A DNA stretch of 64,000 nt, from the NCBI RefSeq assembly GCF_900111765.1, contig NZ_FOIB01000003.1:912524-976523 (forward strand), given 5' to 3'. Source of the DNA: Myxococcus fulvus. Lineage in GTDB: Bacteria > Myxococcota > Myxococcia > Myxococcales > Myxococcaceae. Below are positions 26,999 through 35,768 of this stretch, piece by piece. The translations under genes and the position numbers were made by a program. How positions within the stretch are numbered: position 1 is the stretch's first letter; every line of letters starts with the position of its first letter. The notes beneath the pieces are model-generated. The model was not told where the DNA came from, made no database searches, and saw only the letters and a program-made list of their open reading frames with translations.

Positions 26999-27009
26999 GG
27001 TGGTGTTCC

Positions 27010-28185
27010 CTATGCGGTCTCGGCGAACAGCTCGCGCCCGATGAGCATGCGGCGGATTTCCGACGTCCCGGCGCCGATCTCATAGAGCTTGGCGTCGCGC
27101 CACAAGCGCGCCGTGGGGTATTCGTTGACGTAGCCGTTGCCGCCGAGAATCTGGATGGCCTGTCCCGCCATCCACGTCGCCTTCTCCGCGGAGTAGAGGA
27201 TGGCGCCCGCGGCGTCCTTGCGCAGCGTCCTCGCGTGGTCCGCCCTGTCGCAGGCCTGGCCCACCGCGTAGACGTACGCGCGGCACGCCGACCAGGACGT
27301 GTACATGTCCGCGAGCTTCGCCTGGATGAGCTGGAACTGGCCGATGCTCTCCCCGAACTGCTTGCGCTCGTGGACGTACGGCAGCACCACGTCGATGCAG
27401 GAGCCCATGATGCCCAGGGGCCCGCCGGCGAGCACCGCGCGCTCGTAGTCGAGCCCCGACATGAGCACCTTCACGCCCGCGCCCACGCCGCCGAGCACGT
27501 TCTCCTCCGGCACCTCGCAGTCCTCGAAGAAGACCGGGTACGTGTTGGAGCCGCGCATGCCCAGCTTGTCCAGCTTGGTGCCGAAGCTCAGCCCCTTGCT
27601 GCCGCCCTCGACGATGAAGGCGGTGATGCCCTTGGGGCCCAGCGCCTCGTCCGTCTTCGCGTAGACCACCAGCACCTTCGCGTTGGCGCCGTTGGTGATC
27701 CACATCTTGGAGCCGTTGAGGATGTACTTGTCCCCGCGCTTCTCGGCCTTGAGCTTCATGCTGACGACGTCCGAGCCCGCGTCCGGCTCGCTCATGGCCA
27801 GCGCGCCCACGTGCTCGCCGCTGATGAGGCCGGGCAGGTACTTGCGCCGCTGGGCGTCGGTGCCGTTGCGGTAGACCTGGTTCACGCACAGGTTCGAGTG
27901 CGCGCCGTAGGACAGCCCCACGGACGCGGAGGCGCGGGAGATCTCCTCCATGGCGACGATGTGGGCCAGGTAGCCGAGCCCCGCTCCGCCATACTCCTCG
28001 CTCACCGTCATGCCGAGGACGCCCAGGGCGCCCAGCTTCGTCCAGAGGTCCTCCGGGAACAGGTTCTCCCGGTCGATGTCCGCCGCCCGGGGAGCAATCT
28101 CCTTGGCGGCGAAGGCGCGCACGGTGTTGCGCAACATCTCGATGGATTCACCGAGCGCGAAGCCCAGCTCTGCGAAGTGAGCCAT
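27010..28185 (-). CDS. Isovaleryl-CoA dehydrogenase
   Basis: A 391-residue FAD-dependent acyl-CoA dehydrogenase that oxidises isovaleryl-CoA to 3-methylcrotonyl-CoA, the step before methylcrotonyl-CoA carboxylase. The ATG at 28185 is preferred to a TTG five codons upstream. Domain order is the usual helical N-domain, beta-barrel ([11 protein letters not shown] near residue 130) and C-terminal helical domain. The catalytic Glu of the isovaleryl branch is in [14 protein letters not shown] (E248), placed differently from short- and medium-chain enzymes, which supports the substrate call. The end motif [14 protein letters not shown] is complete. It is the first gene of a three-gene operon and divergent from an AraC-type regulator. 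In myxobacteria this path also feeds iso-branched lipid metabolism. Confidence 0.93.
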   Translation of the reverse strand: MAHFAELGFALGESIEMLRNTVRAFAAKEIAPRAADIDRENLFPEDLWTKLGALGVLGMTVSEEYGGAGLGYLAHIVAMEEISRASASVGLSYGAHSNLCVNQVYRNGTDAQRRKYLPGLISGEHVGALAMSEPDAGSDVVSMKLKAEKRGDKYILNGSKMWITNGANAKVLVVYAKTDEALGPKGITAFIVEGGSKGLSFGTKLDKLGMRGSNTYPVFFEDCEVPEENVLGGVGAGVKVLMSGLDYERAVLAGGPLGIMGSCIDVVLPYVHERKQFGESIGQFQLIQAKLADMYTSWSACRAYVYAVGQACDRADHARTLRKDAAGAILYSAEKATWMAGQAIQILGGNGYVNEYPTARLWRDAKLYEIGAGTSEIRRMLIGRELFAETA

Positions 28186-28353
28186 GAAGTCGTTTCCCAA
28201 CCAGCGTCTCGAGGTGGCTGGCGGACATTAGGTACGAGGGAGGGCTCGCGTGCGCCAGGGTGGTTGCAAATCGTGCCAACCCGGCCATGCTGCTCGCCGA
28301 TGCCCCGACGCCTCCAGCGCTCCCCCGAACCCCTGCCGCGCGCGGAGACGCCC
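28186..28353. promoter_or_regulatory. Divergent promoter region, leucine operon and AraC regulator
   Basis: 168 bp between the isovaleryl-CoA dehydrogenase start and the chosen start of the AraC-type regulator. It must contain the leftward operon promoter and probably that of the regulator. I see no perfect palindrome. An AraC-type protein would be expected to bind asymmetric direct half-sites here. Confidence 0.45.
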
Positions 28354-29346
28354 ATGGCGTTCGTCCGGGCCATCGTGCTCGCGTACGAGAAGTACGGGGT
28401 GGACCCGCACGACGCACTGCGAAAGGCGGAGATCACCCGCGCGCAGCTCGGCCGGGTGTCGGCGCGCATCAACGCCGGGCAGTTCGAGACGCTGTCGGCC
28501 ACGGCCATGCAGGAGCTGGATGACGAGGCGCTGGGGTGGTTCACCCGCCGGCTCCCCTGGGGGACGTACGGGATGCTCTGTCGGGCCTCGCTCAGCTCGC
28601 CGACGCTGGGCATCGCGCTGCAGCGCTGGTGTCGCCACCACCGGCTGCTCACCGAGGACGTCCTGCTCTCCCTCGAGGTGGAGGGCGCGACGGCGCGGCT
28701 CGTCATCGAGGAGCGGCACGAGCTGGGAGCGATGCGCGAGTTCTGTCTGCTCAGCAGCCTGCGCTACGTGCACGGGTACGCCTGTTGGCTGGTCAACTCC
28801 CAGCTGCCCCTGCGAGAGGTGACGTTCCCCTTCGCGACGCCGGCGCACCAGTCCGTGTACCCGCTGCTGTTCCCGGGCCCGGTGCGCTTTTCGGCCACCC
28901 GCGCCAGCATGAGCTTCGACGTGGGCTACCTGGAGCTGGCGGCCAAGCGTGACGAGCAGGCCCTGCGGGCGATGCTCAAGCGGGCGCTGCCGCTGACGGT
29001 GCGGCAGTACCGGAGGGACCGGCGACTGGTCGAGCGGGTGCGCTCGCAGCTGAGCGACCCTCGCGCCTCGGGGACCACCGCGCAGCACGTGGCGTCCGCG
29101 CTGCACGTCTCGGTGCGATCGCTGCATCGACAACTGGCGCTCGAGGGGACGTCGCTGCAGAACCTCAAGGACGACGTACGGCGGCGCCATGCGCTGGAGC
29201 TGCTCGGACGCTCCTCGGTGCCCATCAAACACGTGGCGCTGGACGTGGGATACGCGGACGAGAAGATCTTCTCGCGAGCGTTCAAGCAGTGGACCGGCGA
29301 GTCGCCGAGCGAGTACCGCCAGCGGCTCCAGCGCGCGGGCGAGTGA
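28354..29346 (+). CDS. AraC-family regulator with AraC-binding-like N-domain, probable leucine-operon regulator
   Basis: A 330-residue transcription factor. The ATG at 28354 has a GGAG site six bases upstream; an ATG 18 codons earlier lacks one. The N-terminal domain (FVRAIVLAYEKYGVDPHDAL onward) matches the OruR/ArgR-type arabinose-binding-like domain of AraC proteins. The C-terminal 100 residues hold two helix-turn-helix units: TTAQHVASALHVSVRSLHRQL and IKHVALDVGYADEKIFSRAF followed by the signature GESPSEYRQR. It is transcribed away from the isovaleryl-CoA dehydrogenase operon, so control of leucine catabolism in response to an acyl-CoA or amino-acid signal is likely. The ligand is not known. 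Its stop lies 4 bp from the convergent LytTR gene. Confidence 0.86.
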   Translation: MAFVRAIVLAYEKYGVDPHDALRKAEITRAQLGRVSARINAGQFETLSATAMQELDDEALGWFTRRLPWGTYGMLCRASLSSPTLGIALQRWCRHHRLLTEDVLLSLEVEGATARLVIEERHELGAMREFCLLSSLRYVHGYACWLVNSQLPLREVTFPFATPAHQSVYPLLFPGPVRFSATRASMSFDVGYLELAAKRDEQALRAMLKRALPLTVRQYRRDRRLVERVRSQLSDPRASGTTAQHVASALHVSVRSLHRQLALEGTSLQNLKDDVRRRHALELLGRSSVPIKHVALDVGYADEKIFSRAFKQWTGESPSEYRQRLQRAGE

Positions 29347-29350
29347 GGGC

Positions 29351-30157
29351 TCAGAACGACTGGCGCAGCACGGCCTCCACCGCGGCCTTGCGTCCAGGGC
29401 TGAGGCGCAGCCGGGTGCCGTCGCGCAGGATGACGACCCAGCCCTTGTCCACGTCGGGCTCCAGCTCCTTGATGCGGCTGACGTTCACCAACGTGGACCG
29501 GTGGACGCGCACGAAGCACTTCGGGTCCAGCCACTGCTCCACCCGGTTGAGCGTCTCGCGCAGCATGGGGCTCTTCGCGCCGGAGTGCAGCACGACGTAG
29601 TTGCCCTCCGCCTCGCACCAGTCCAGCTCGGCGACGGGCACGACGAGCACCTTGCCGTCCGTCTTCACCGCGATGCGCTCCAGGTACTGGCCGGTCTCCG
29701 CGGTCGGCTCGTGGGCCGGTTTGTAGCCCGCGAGCAGTGACGACAGTCGCTCCAGGAGCGCCCGCTCCCGTCCCTGCTCACGCTGCTTTCGGGCTCGCGA
29801 GAGCGCCTCCTGGAAGCGGGCCGCGCTGAAGGGCTTGAGGAGGTAGTCGAGGGCGTTCGCCTCGAAGGCGCGCACGGCGTGCTGGTCGAAGGCGGTGACG
29901 AAGATGACGGGGGGCATCAGCTCGGGCCCGACTTCGCGAAGGACGTCGAAGCCGTCGACCTCGGGCATCTGGACGTCGAGGAACACCAGGTCCGGCTTCT
30001 CGCGGAGGATGACGTCCACCGCGTCGCCGCCGCTCTCGCATTCCCAGAGCACCGTGACGTCGGGGGCGCGTGACAAGAGGTGTCGCACGTTGTCGCGGGC
30101 CAGCGGCTCGTCGTCCACCACCAGCACCCGCCAGCCTGCCTCGCGCCCCTCACCCAT
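29351..30157 (-). CDS. LytTR-family response regulator
   Basis: A 268-residue response regulator. The receiver domain (about 9-125) has the acidic pair VDDEP, phospho-acceptor D61 in VFLDVQMPE, T88 and K108 (LLKPF). After a helical linker (to about 165) comes a LytTR DNA-binding domain with ERIAVKTDGKVLVVPVAELD, CEAEGNYVVLHS and CFVRVHRSTLVNVSRIKEL. LytTR proteins bind pairs of 9-bp direct repeats and often control exoproduct or cell-wall genes. The ATG at 30157 has a GGGAGG site and is 8 bp inside the kinase gene, so the two are translationally coupled. Its targets cannot be inferred from the window. Confidence 0.93.
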   Translation of the reverse strand: MGEGREAGWRVLVVDDEPLARDNVRHLLSRAPDVTVLWECESGGDAVDVILREKPDLVFLDVQMPEVDGFDVLREVGPELMPPVIFVTAFDQHAVRAFEANALDYLLKPFSAARFQEALSRARKQREQGRERALLERLSSLLAGYKPAHEPTAETGQYLERIAVKTDGKVLVVPVAELDWCEAEGNYVVLHSGAKSPMLRETLNRVEQWLDPKCFVRVHRSTLVNVSRIKELEPDVDKGWVVILRDGTRLRLSPGRKAAVEAVLRQSF

Positions 30158-31241
30158 TCGCTGCCCTCCCCTGTGGTAACAGCCCGACCGTGGACACCTG
30201 GAACGGAAGCTCCACGCGGGCCAGGGCGCCACCGCCCGGTGCGTCCTCGAGTGTCACACCATAGCCTTCGCCATGGAGTTGCTGGATGCGCTCGCGTGTA
30301 TTCGCCACGCCGATTCCCGTTCCGGGGGGGCTCCCCGTATCGAGCCCGGGACCATCATCGCGGACCTCGAGCACCAGCCGGTCGCCCCGTCTCAGGGTGT
30401 GCACCCAGATGTTCCCCCGGGCCGCGCGGCGTGAGGTGCCGTGCTTGATGGCGTTCTCGACCAGGGGTTGAAGGATGAGCATGGGCACGCGTGCACCGAG
30501 CGTCTCCGGCGCCGCTTCCAGGTGGAAGCGCAGGCGACTGCCGAAGCGGAGCTGTTCGATGCCGAGATAGCGGCGAACCAGGTCCAGTTCCTCGGACAGC
30601 GCGATGCCTTGCTCGTTGCGTCCGTCCAGGCTGGCCCGCAGCAGCGAGCTCAGCTCCACGAGCGCGTCCTCGGCCTCCGTGTTCCGCGTCTGTCGGACGA
30701 GGGAGACGACGGCGTTCAACGTGTTGAAGAGGAAGTGCGGGTCGAGCTGCGCCCGGAGCGCGTCCAGCCGCGCCTCCGCCAGACGTGCGGCGAGCCGTGA
30801 CTCCCCCAGCTCCCGCTCACGGGCTCGACGGAACGCGCCCAGCGTCGCCCAGGCCGCGAGGAACAGCAGGTACTCGAAGGACCCGAGCACGCCTCGCTCC
30901 AGCAGGAGCCTCCGGAGCCCGTCGGTGAACGCAAGCCCGCGAGCCGACCAGGATTCCAGCACGGAGAGCCCCAAGGCGAGCAGCACCGCATGGGCCAGGA
31001 CGAAGCCGCCCCCCAGCGCGATGAGCCAGCCCCCGGTCCGAGCCTCGAGCGGCGCCTCCCGCGACACCCGGCGGAACGTCATGAGCACGAGCGGCGCCAG
31101 CAGGGCCCAGACGCTGTAGGGAATCAGAGCCAGAACCAGCGCCGAGACGAAGCCCTGCGGGTCACGAACCTGAGCGGTCAGCGCCTGCGGCAACGCCGCG
31201 AGCAGGCCGAGTCCCATCCCCAACCCCCAGGCTCGGCTCAC
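30150..31241 (-). CDS. LytS-type sensor histidine kinase
   Basis: A 363-residue membrane histidine kinase of the His_kinase (PF06580) class. The GTG at 31241 is preferred because a GAGAGGGGG tract precedes it; the longer open frame upstream has no start signals. Four hydrophobic segments span about residues 1-150, with no large extracellular sensor domain. The phospho-acceptor motif LDPHFLFNTLNAVVSLVRQT is near residue 185. The ATP-binding lid has the N box PLVENAIKHG, the DDGPGLD box and GTGIGVANTRERI. It is predicted to phosphorylate the LytTR regulator encoded just downstream and overlapping by 8 bp. The signal is unknown. Confidence 0.9.
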   Translation of the reverse strand: MSRAWGLGMGLGLLAALPQALTAQVRDPQGFVSALVLALIPYSVWALLAPLVLMTFRRVSREAPLEARTGGWLIALGGGFVLAHAVLLALGLSVLESWSARGLAFTDGLRRLLLERGVLGSFEYLLFLAAWATLGAFRRARERELGESRLAARLAEARLDALRAQLDPHFLFNTLNAVVSLVRQTRNTEAEDALVELSSLLRASLDGRNEQGIALSEELDLVRRYLGIEQLRFGSRLRFHLEAAPETLGARVPMLILQPLVENAIKHGTSRRAARGNIWVHTLRRGDRLVLEVRDDGPGLDTGSPPGTGIGVANTRERIQQLHGEGYGVTLEDAPGGGALARVELPFQVSTVGLLPQGRAANG

Positions 31242-31391
31242 GGTGCGCCCCCTCTCTGCTCCAGGCTGTCGCTGGACGCACTCGACTTCACCACACTTCT
31301 CGTCGGTTGAAGATGCCCATCGGTCGCCGTGCCCTGCTCGGTTGGATCGACGCCCCTGGCCTGGGCGTGGCATCCCGCCCGGCGGCCGGGC

Positions 31392-32843
31392 CTATGGGCT
31401 CGTGACGTGAACGAGGCTCGTCATCGCGTCCACGTACAAGGTCGTGTCGTCGGCATACAGCGGCAGCAACGGGGTGACCGCCACCTGGTTCAGCTTCGTC
31501 TTGCGGAGCTGCTGCGTGACCGGATCCTTGAACACGGCGAACGGGACATCCTGGATGACGTAGGGCTCGCCATCCACGTGGCCGATGATCATCAGGACAT
31601 GACCGGGCACGACGATGAGGTCACCCACCTGCGCCTGGGCCACCGCGCGCAGCCGCTCGGCATGCGAGTCGCTCGCCGTGAAGAGTCGGTGGTTCAGCGC
31701 CGCGCTCTTCCCTTGCATCCCGGAGTTGGGCGGCAGGAACAAGCCCAGGCTGCGGTACACCTCGCTGGTCAGTCCGCTGCAGTCGCGCGCATTGAACTGG
31801 TGCCCCCAGCCGTAGCGCTCGCCGAGGAACTTGAACGCCTGACGGAGGATGTTGGCGCGTGTCAGCGGCAGGTAGCCCGGCGCGGTGTCGGCGGTACGGC
31901 GCAGCAGCGCGCTCTGGAAGGCCAGCGTTCCATCCTGCTCGCGCACGGGCAGCAGCACCGGCCACGACGCATAGCTGCTGGCGCCGTTGACGGGCTCGCC
32001 GGGAGCCACGTCGGCCCGTGGCAACGCGACCCCCATGTCGAGTTCGATCTCGGACACGCCGGGGGCTTCCGGTGTGAAGACCGTGCGCACCTGGTCGCCC
32101 GTGACGACACGTCCGGGCGCCTTCGCCACGTAGGAGAACACCTCGTCCGCCGAGCCCACCGCGACGTCTGCGCGCCGGACCCACGCGGGCCCCTGGGTCG
32201 TCTGGACGAACAGCCAATGCGTGTCCGCGCTTTGGTGCGCGATGACGACGGGCTCGCCCGGGAACAGGATGCCGGCCTGGAGGCTCTCGTAGTCGCGCAG
32301 GTTCTCCGCCGCGAAGAACCGCCGGTCGGACGGCAGTGACCGCAGGGGCGTGCGCCGCACGCTCAGGCCGTAGCGCGCGGGGGCGGCTTCGGGGATGTGC
32401 TCGGTTGCGGCGTTCCGGCGCAGCTCCTCGAGCATCGCCTCCGTCACCGGCTGACCCTGTTCGTCGATGACGGCCTGAATGGGCGTCTGCTGCGCATCCT
32501 TGACCCAGCCGGCGACCTGCGCCCGCGTCAACGCGGTCGGCATGCGCTTCAAATCGATCAGCCCGCCCTCAGGGCCGAACGCGCGCGTGCGCCTGGCCGC
32601 CACCTGCTCGGCGTCGAGCAGCACCTCGTCGGGAGAGGGGGCGCGGCGGATCCAGAACTCGGCTGACAGCATGTCTTCGCTGAACGCGGGCACCCCGGAT
32701 GGCGACACGGCGACCGCGGACGGCGCGGCGCACGCAGTGCTCCCTATCACCGCGAGCGACAGCATCCGCAGGCACCATGTGCGTGCGACAGCCCGGCATG
32801 TCGTCGCACGTGGTTGGGCGGAGGGGGATTCCAGGCGGCTCAT
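31392..32843 (-). CDS. NlpC/P60 cell-wall hydrolase with SH3b-like domains
   Basis: A 483-residue exported protein. The N-terminus (MLSLAVIGSTACAAPS) ends in a likely lipobox. The central part (about 150-320) resembles the paired SH3b domains of NlpC/P60 enzymes (LSVRRTPLRSLPSDRRFFAA, LFVQTTQGPAWVRRADV). The C-terminal papain-like domain has the catalytic Cys in NARDCSGLTSEVYRSLG and the His in VVPGHVLMIIGHVDG. LFLPPNSGMQG precedes the core helix, as in YkfC-type gamma-D-glutamyl-diaminopimelate endopeptidases. It probably cleaves stem peptides of peptidoglycan or recycled muropeptides in the periplasm. The start has a GAGGGAG site. It is divergent from the small secreted-protein gene. Confidence 0.85.
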   Translation of the reverse strand: MSRLESPSAQPRATTCRAVARTWCLRMLSLAVIGSTACAAPSAVAVSPSGVPAFSEDMLSAEFWIRRAPSPDEVLLDAEQVAARRTRAFGPEGGLIDLKRMPTALTRAQVAGWVKDAQQTPIQAVIDEQGQPVTEAMLEELRRNAATEHIPEAAPARYGLSVRRTPLRSLPSDRRFFAAENLRDYESLQAGILFPGEPVVIAHQSADTHWLFVQTTQGPAWVRRADVAVGSADEVFSYVAKAPGRVVTGDQVRTVFTPEAPGVSEIELDMGVALPRADVAPGEPVNGASSYASWPVLLPVREQDGTLAFQSALLRRTADTAPGYLPLTRANILRQAFKFLGERYGWGHQFNARDCSGLTSEVYRSLGLFLPPNSGMQGKSAALNHRLFTASDSHAERLRAVAQAQVGDLIVVPGHVLMIIGHVDGEPYVIQDVPFAVFKDPVTQQLRKTKLNQVAVTPLLPLYADDTTLYVDAMTSLVHVTSP

Positions 32844-33027
32844 TCGTTGAACTCCCTCAGAGGAAGACGGCTCCGTGTGGCCGGTCGCCCACCCTTTGGC
32901 ACAACGAACGCTCAGCGCGAGCTATTTCGCGGGCCCGAGGGCCATCCCGATGTCACAGTTCCTGCTCTTCCTGGATGAGCATGTTGCGTGAGAGCATCCC
33001 CACCACAGCACAATCCGAGGAGAACGC

Positions 33028-33531
33028 ATGCATCGCAGCCTGTCGCTCACCTGTGTGGCGCTGTTCCTGATGGTGTCCCCGCTCGCCGCGCATGCCCAGA
33101 CGGCGCCCCCGGGGTACGCGCTGGAGTTGGACGAGCAGTTCACGCCTGGGGACATCCAGGACTTGGAGATGCAGGGCTACAACCGCTGTCTCGGCCAGTG
33201 CCAGGGATGGACGCGAGTCTTCACCTTCCCCTGGGAGTTCGAGGACGCGCCCACGGTGGAGATGGCCGCGCGCGCCATCCAGGCGATGCCAGGCTTCAAT
33301 CCCAACCTCGTCAGCGCCGGCACGATCACGTACGAGCAGTTCGCGACCCGGCTCTACTACCCCTTCCAACCGCTGGCGGACGCCTACCTGAACAACTGGT
33401 GGGATGGTGAGGAGGAGGTCTTCGTCGCCGCCTACCAGCACTATCGGCTCCCCCGGTACTACCAGGCCTACGTCATCCTCTTCGCCCATTCGGGGACGGT
33501 GCTGTTCTACGAGCAGGCCGACTTCGAGTAG
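33028..33531 (+). CDS. Hypothetical secreted protein
   Basis: A 167-residue protein with a clean signal peptide (LSLTCVALFLMVSPLAAHAQ, cleavage predicted after AHA) and a GAGGAG site before the ATG. The mature part contains one Cys-x3-Cys pair (CLGQC), which may form a disulphide. It is rich in aromatics (YYPFQPLADAYLNNWWDG, YQHYRLPRYYQAYVILFA). I do not recognise the family. It is followed by a strong hairpin, so it is monocistronic. It is predicted to be periplasmic or extracellular. Confidence 0.65.
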   Translation: MHRSLSLTCVALFLMVSPLAAHAQTAPPGYALELDEQFTPGDIQDLEMQGYNRCLGQCQGWTRVFTFPWEFEDAPTVEMAARAIQAMPGFNPNLVSAGTITYEQFATRLYYPFQPLADAYLNNWWDGEEEVFVAAYQHYRLPRYYQAYVILFAHSGTVLFYEQADFE

Positions 33532-33541
33532 CCGTTCGACG

Positions 33542-33577
33542 CGCGAGGCCTGTTCTGTCCCGAGGGCAGGCCTCGCG
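33542..33577 (+). terminator. Strong hairpin after secreted-protein gene
   Basis: CGCGAGGCCTG at 33542-33552 pairs perfectly with CAGGCCTCGCG at 33567-33577, an 11-bp stem with a 14-base loop, starting 11 bp after the stop. There is no U-tract, as is common in high-GC genomes. Confidence 0.65.
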
Positions 33578-33693
33578 TGGGTGACCGAGCGTTCGGCTAT
33601 GCTCCTCCGACCTCCGTGACCACGACGCCTCCGGGCTCCTCGCCCGCTGACTCCCGACACCGCGCGCCTGATAGCTCCACCGAGCGTGGTCGC

Positions 33694-34320
33694 ATGCTGC
33701 ACGTGACCGAGGCTCCGGTGCCCACGGTACGTGGAGGACTCGCGAGAACCACGGGGACCGCGCTGCTCGTTGCCCTGGGGCTCGCCCTCCCGGCGCTCAC
33801 GGCCTACCTGATTCGCCCGCAACCCCGGAGCCATGTCAGCGAGTCCTCGCCCACCTCGACTCCCGCGCCCGCTGTGTCGCCACCGCACGCGCGCACGGGC
33901 CCGGTGAGCATCTGCGTCCTGAAGTTCCGTGAGGTCAACGAGGACACCTCACTCGAGCTCGCCCTCGCCGAGGCCGTCATCACGGACATCGGCGCGCATC
34001 CCGGCCTGCGCATCGTCGAGCGCGAGCAGCTCGACCTCCCGATGAAGGAACAGGACTTCCACCAGTCGGACCGCGTGGACCCGGAGACGCGCGCACAGCT
34101 GGGCCGTCTCATCGGCGCCGAGGTCGTCGTGCTCGGCAGCATCCAGCGCGCCGGTCCCCGGCTCCGCGTCGCCGCCCGGTTCGTCCACGTGGAGACCGGC
34201 GAGGTGCTCGACACCGCGCGCGTCGAAGGCCCCGCACAGCAGCCTTTCGAGGTGCAGGACGCCCTCACCACGAGGGTGCGCACCCTCCTCCCGGCCCTGT
34301 CCGCGAGGCTGCGCCCATGA
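33694..34320 (+). CDS. FlgO/CsgG-like membrane-anchored protein
   Basis: A 208-residue protein from the ATG at 33694. A single N-terminal membrane helix (GTALLVALGLALPALTAYLI) is followed by a Pro/Ser-rich linker. The folded domain from about residue 70 (VSICVLKFREVNEDTSLELA, HPGLRIVEREQLDLPMKEQ, RLIGAEVVVLGSIQ, ARFVHVETGEVLDTARVEG) matches the FlgO/CsgG/TolB-N-like domain. It is an alpha/beta unit that often occurs in outer-membrane lipoproteins and in TolB-like regulators. It lacks a lipobox. The stop overlaps the next start by 4 bp. The next protein carries the same domain, so the two may work together in the periplasm. Confidence 0.7.
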   Translation: MLHVTEAPVPTVRGGLARTTGTALLVALGLALPALTAYLIRPQPRSHVSESSPTSTPAPAVSPPHARTGPVSICVLKFREVNEDTSLELALAEAVITDIGAHPGLRIVEREQLDLPMKEQDFHQSDRVDPETRAQLGRLIGAEVVVLGSIQRAGPRLRVAARFVHVETGEVLDTARVEGPAQQPFEVQDALTTRVRTLLPALSARLRP

Positions 34321-35759
34321 GCCCCGCTCGCGCGCTCCTGCTCCTCCTCCTCTGCGCCCAGACCACGCTCGCGGCCACCCCGTCCAAGCCCCCTCCGGGC
34401 CCCGCCGCGGTGATGCCGTTCCGCAACCTCAACGGCGACACGTCCATGGACTGGCTCGCGCGCGGCATGACGGAGACGTTGATCTCCGACCTGCGCGCCA
34501 GCGGACGCGTCCAGGTCGTCGAACGCGAGCAGCTCGAGGCGGCGCTCGCCGAGCTGAACGCCCAGGAGCGACAACAGCTCACCGAGTCCTCGGCCGTCCG
34601 CGTGGGCCGGCTCGTCGGCGCCCGGACCCTGGTGCTCGGCAGCATCCAGCGCGCGGACCAGCAGGTCCGCATCAACGCACGCTTCATCGACGTGGAGACC
34701 GGCGTCGTCCTGGACACCGCCAAGGTCACCGGGCCCCTGGAGCGCATCTTCGCCCTCCAGGACGAGGTCTGTGGCCGACTGCTCCGCGAGCCCGTGAAGC
34801 CACGCGCGGGGCGCCCCTCGGGCAAGGCGGCCGTGCTCGCGCTCGAGACCTACGGCCGCGCCATGGCCACCACCTCGCCCGATGAGCGCGCCTGGCTGCT
34901 GCGAGCGACGCTGGCCGGCTCGCCCGACTTCGCCTACGCCCAGGAGGAGCTGTCCCGGATGGACCAGCGCCTGGCCGAGCTCGCGCGAAAGGTAGAGCCC
35001 GAAGTGAAGGACGAAGAGTCCCGCCTGCGCGTCGTCCTGGAGGACCTGAAGCGCCCCGCTGACGAGCGCTCGGCCGCGGCCCTCCAGCTCCTCAACCTGA
35101 CCCGCGCTCGCGGACGCTGGCGCACGCTGATCCGTGATTCGGAGCGCATCCTCGCGCTCGACCTGCCTGAGCATCTCGGTCGCCGTCCTTCCGAGGAGGC
35201 CTCGCTCTACCGCTTCCAGGCCTTTGGTTACCTCGACGACTGGGACGCTCAACGCGTCGCGGGCGAGGACTTCCTGCGCCGCTGGCCGCTCAGCCCCATG
35301 GCGGCCTATGTGGACCTGATGCTGCGCACCACCGCGAGCAACGTGGCGGCCGGTCAATGGGCCTTCGAGAAGATGCGCGCCGACCTCGCCACGGAGGAAC
35401 AGGCCGCGGCCCTGCGCATCACGGCGCTCGAGAAGAAGGGCCAGCCCACGCAGGAGGAGCACCGCAAGATCGCGATCCGTCGGTGCCTGGAGCACAACAA
35501 CCACCCGCGCTTCCGCGTCCATGCCCTGGCTCCGTGCCGCACGTACTACGAGACCTGGAGCGCCAGCGCGACGACCCCCGCGCAGAAGAACGACCTGCGC
35601 TACGCGAGGGAGGCGGAGCTGACCTCCCTCGTCGGCCTGCGCCGCTACGCCGAGGCCCGTGAGCGCCTCGCCGCCTTCCGCCAGGAGGACCCCGACGGCG
35701 AGCGCATCAGCCACGCCCGCGCCACGGTGCTCAACATCGGCGCCCACGAAGAGGAGTGA
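34317..35759 (+). CDS. FlgO/CsgG-like domain protein with helical (TPR-like) C-terminus
   Basis: A 480-residue exported protein. The signal peptide (ARALLLLLLCAQTTLAA) is followed by the same domain as in the upstream gene: AAVMPFRNLNGDTSMDWLAR, VQVVEREQLEAALAELNAQE, RLVGARTLVLGSIQRADQQV and RFIDVETGVVLDTAKVTGPL. The two copies are roughly half identical over this domain by eye, pointing to tandem duplication. The C-terminal 300 residues are helical, with repeated pairs typical of TPR or HEAT-like stacks (YRFQAFGYLDDWDAQRVAGE, RYAEARERLAAFRQED). It overlaps the preceding gene by 4 bp. The role is unknown; the family is linked to outer-membrane assemblies and stress lipoproteins. Confidence 0.74.
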   Translation: MSPARALLLLLLCAQTTLAATPSKPPPGPAAVMPFRNLNGDTSMDWLARGMTETLISDLRASGRVQVVEREQLEAALAELNAQERQQLTESSAVRVGRLVGARTLVLGSIQRADQQVRINARFIDVETGVVLDTAKVTGPLERIFALQDEVCGRLLREPVKPRAGRPSGKAAVLALETYGRAMATTSPDERAWLLRATLAGSPDFAYAQEELSRMDQRLAELARKVEPEVKDEESRLRVVLEDLKRPADERSAAALQLLNLTRARGRWRTLIRDSERILALDLPEHLGRRPSEEASLYRFQAFGYLDDWDAQRVAGEDFLRRWPLSPMAAYVDLMLRTTASNVAAGQWAFEKMRADLATEEQAAALRITALEKKGQPTQEEHRKIAIRRCLEHNNHPRFRVHALAPCRTYYETWSASATTPAQKNDLRYAREAELTSLVGLRRYAEARERLAAFRQEDPDGERISHARATVLNIGAHEEE

Positions 35760-35768
35760 GCCTCCACG

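Noticed and set aside
27235..28353. Extended 703-residue form of the AraC regulator
   Set aside because: The upstream part is antisense to isovaleryl-CoA dehydrogenase and lacks AraC homology; the start after the divergent region has a ribosome-binding site.
32895..32920. Sigma-54 promoter at TTTGGCACAACGAACGC
   Set aside because: The -24-like TGGCAC is present but there is no -12 TTGCA-type box at the required distance.
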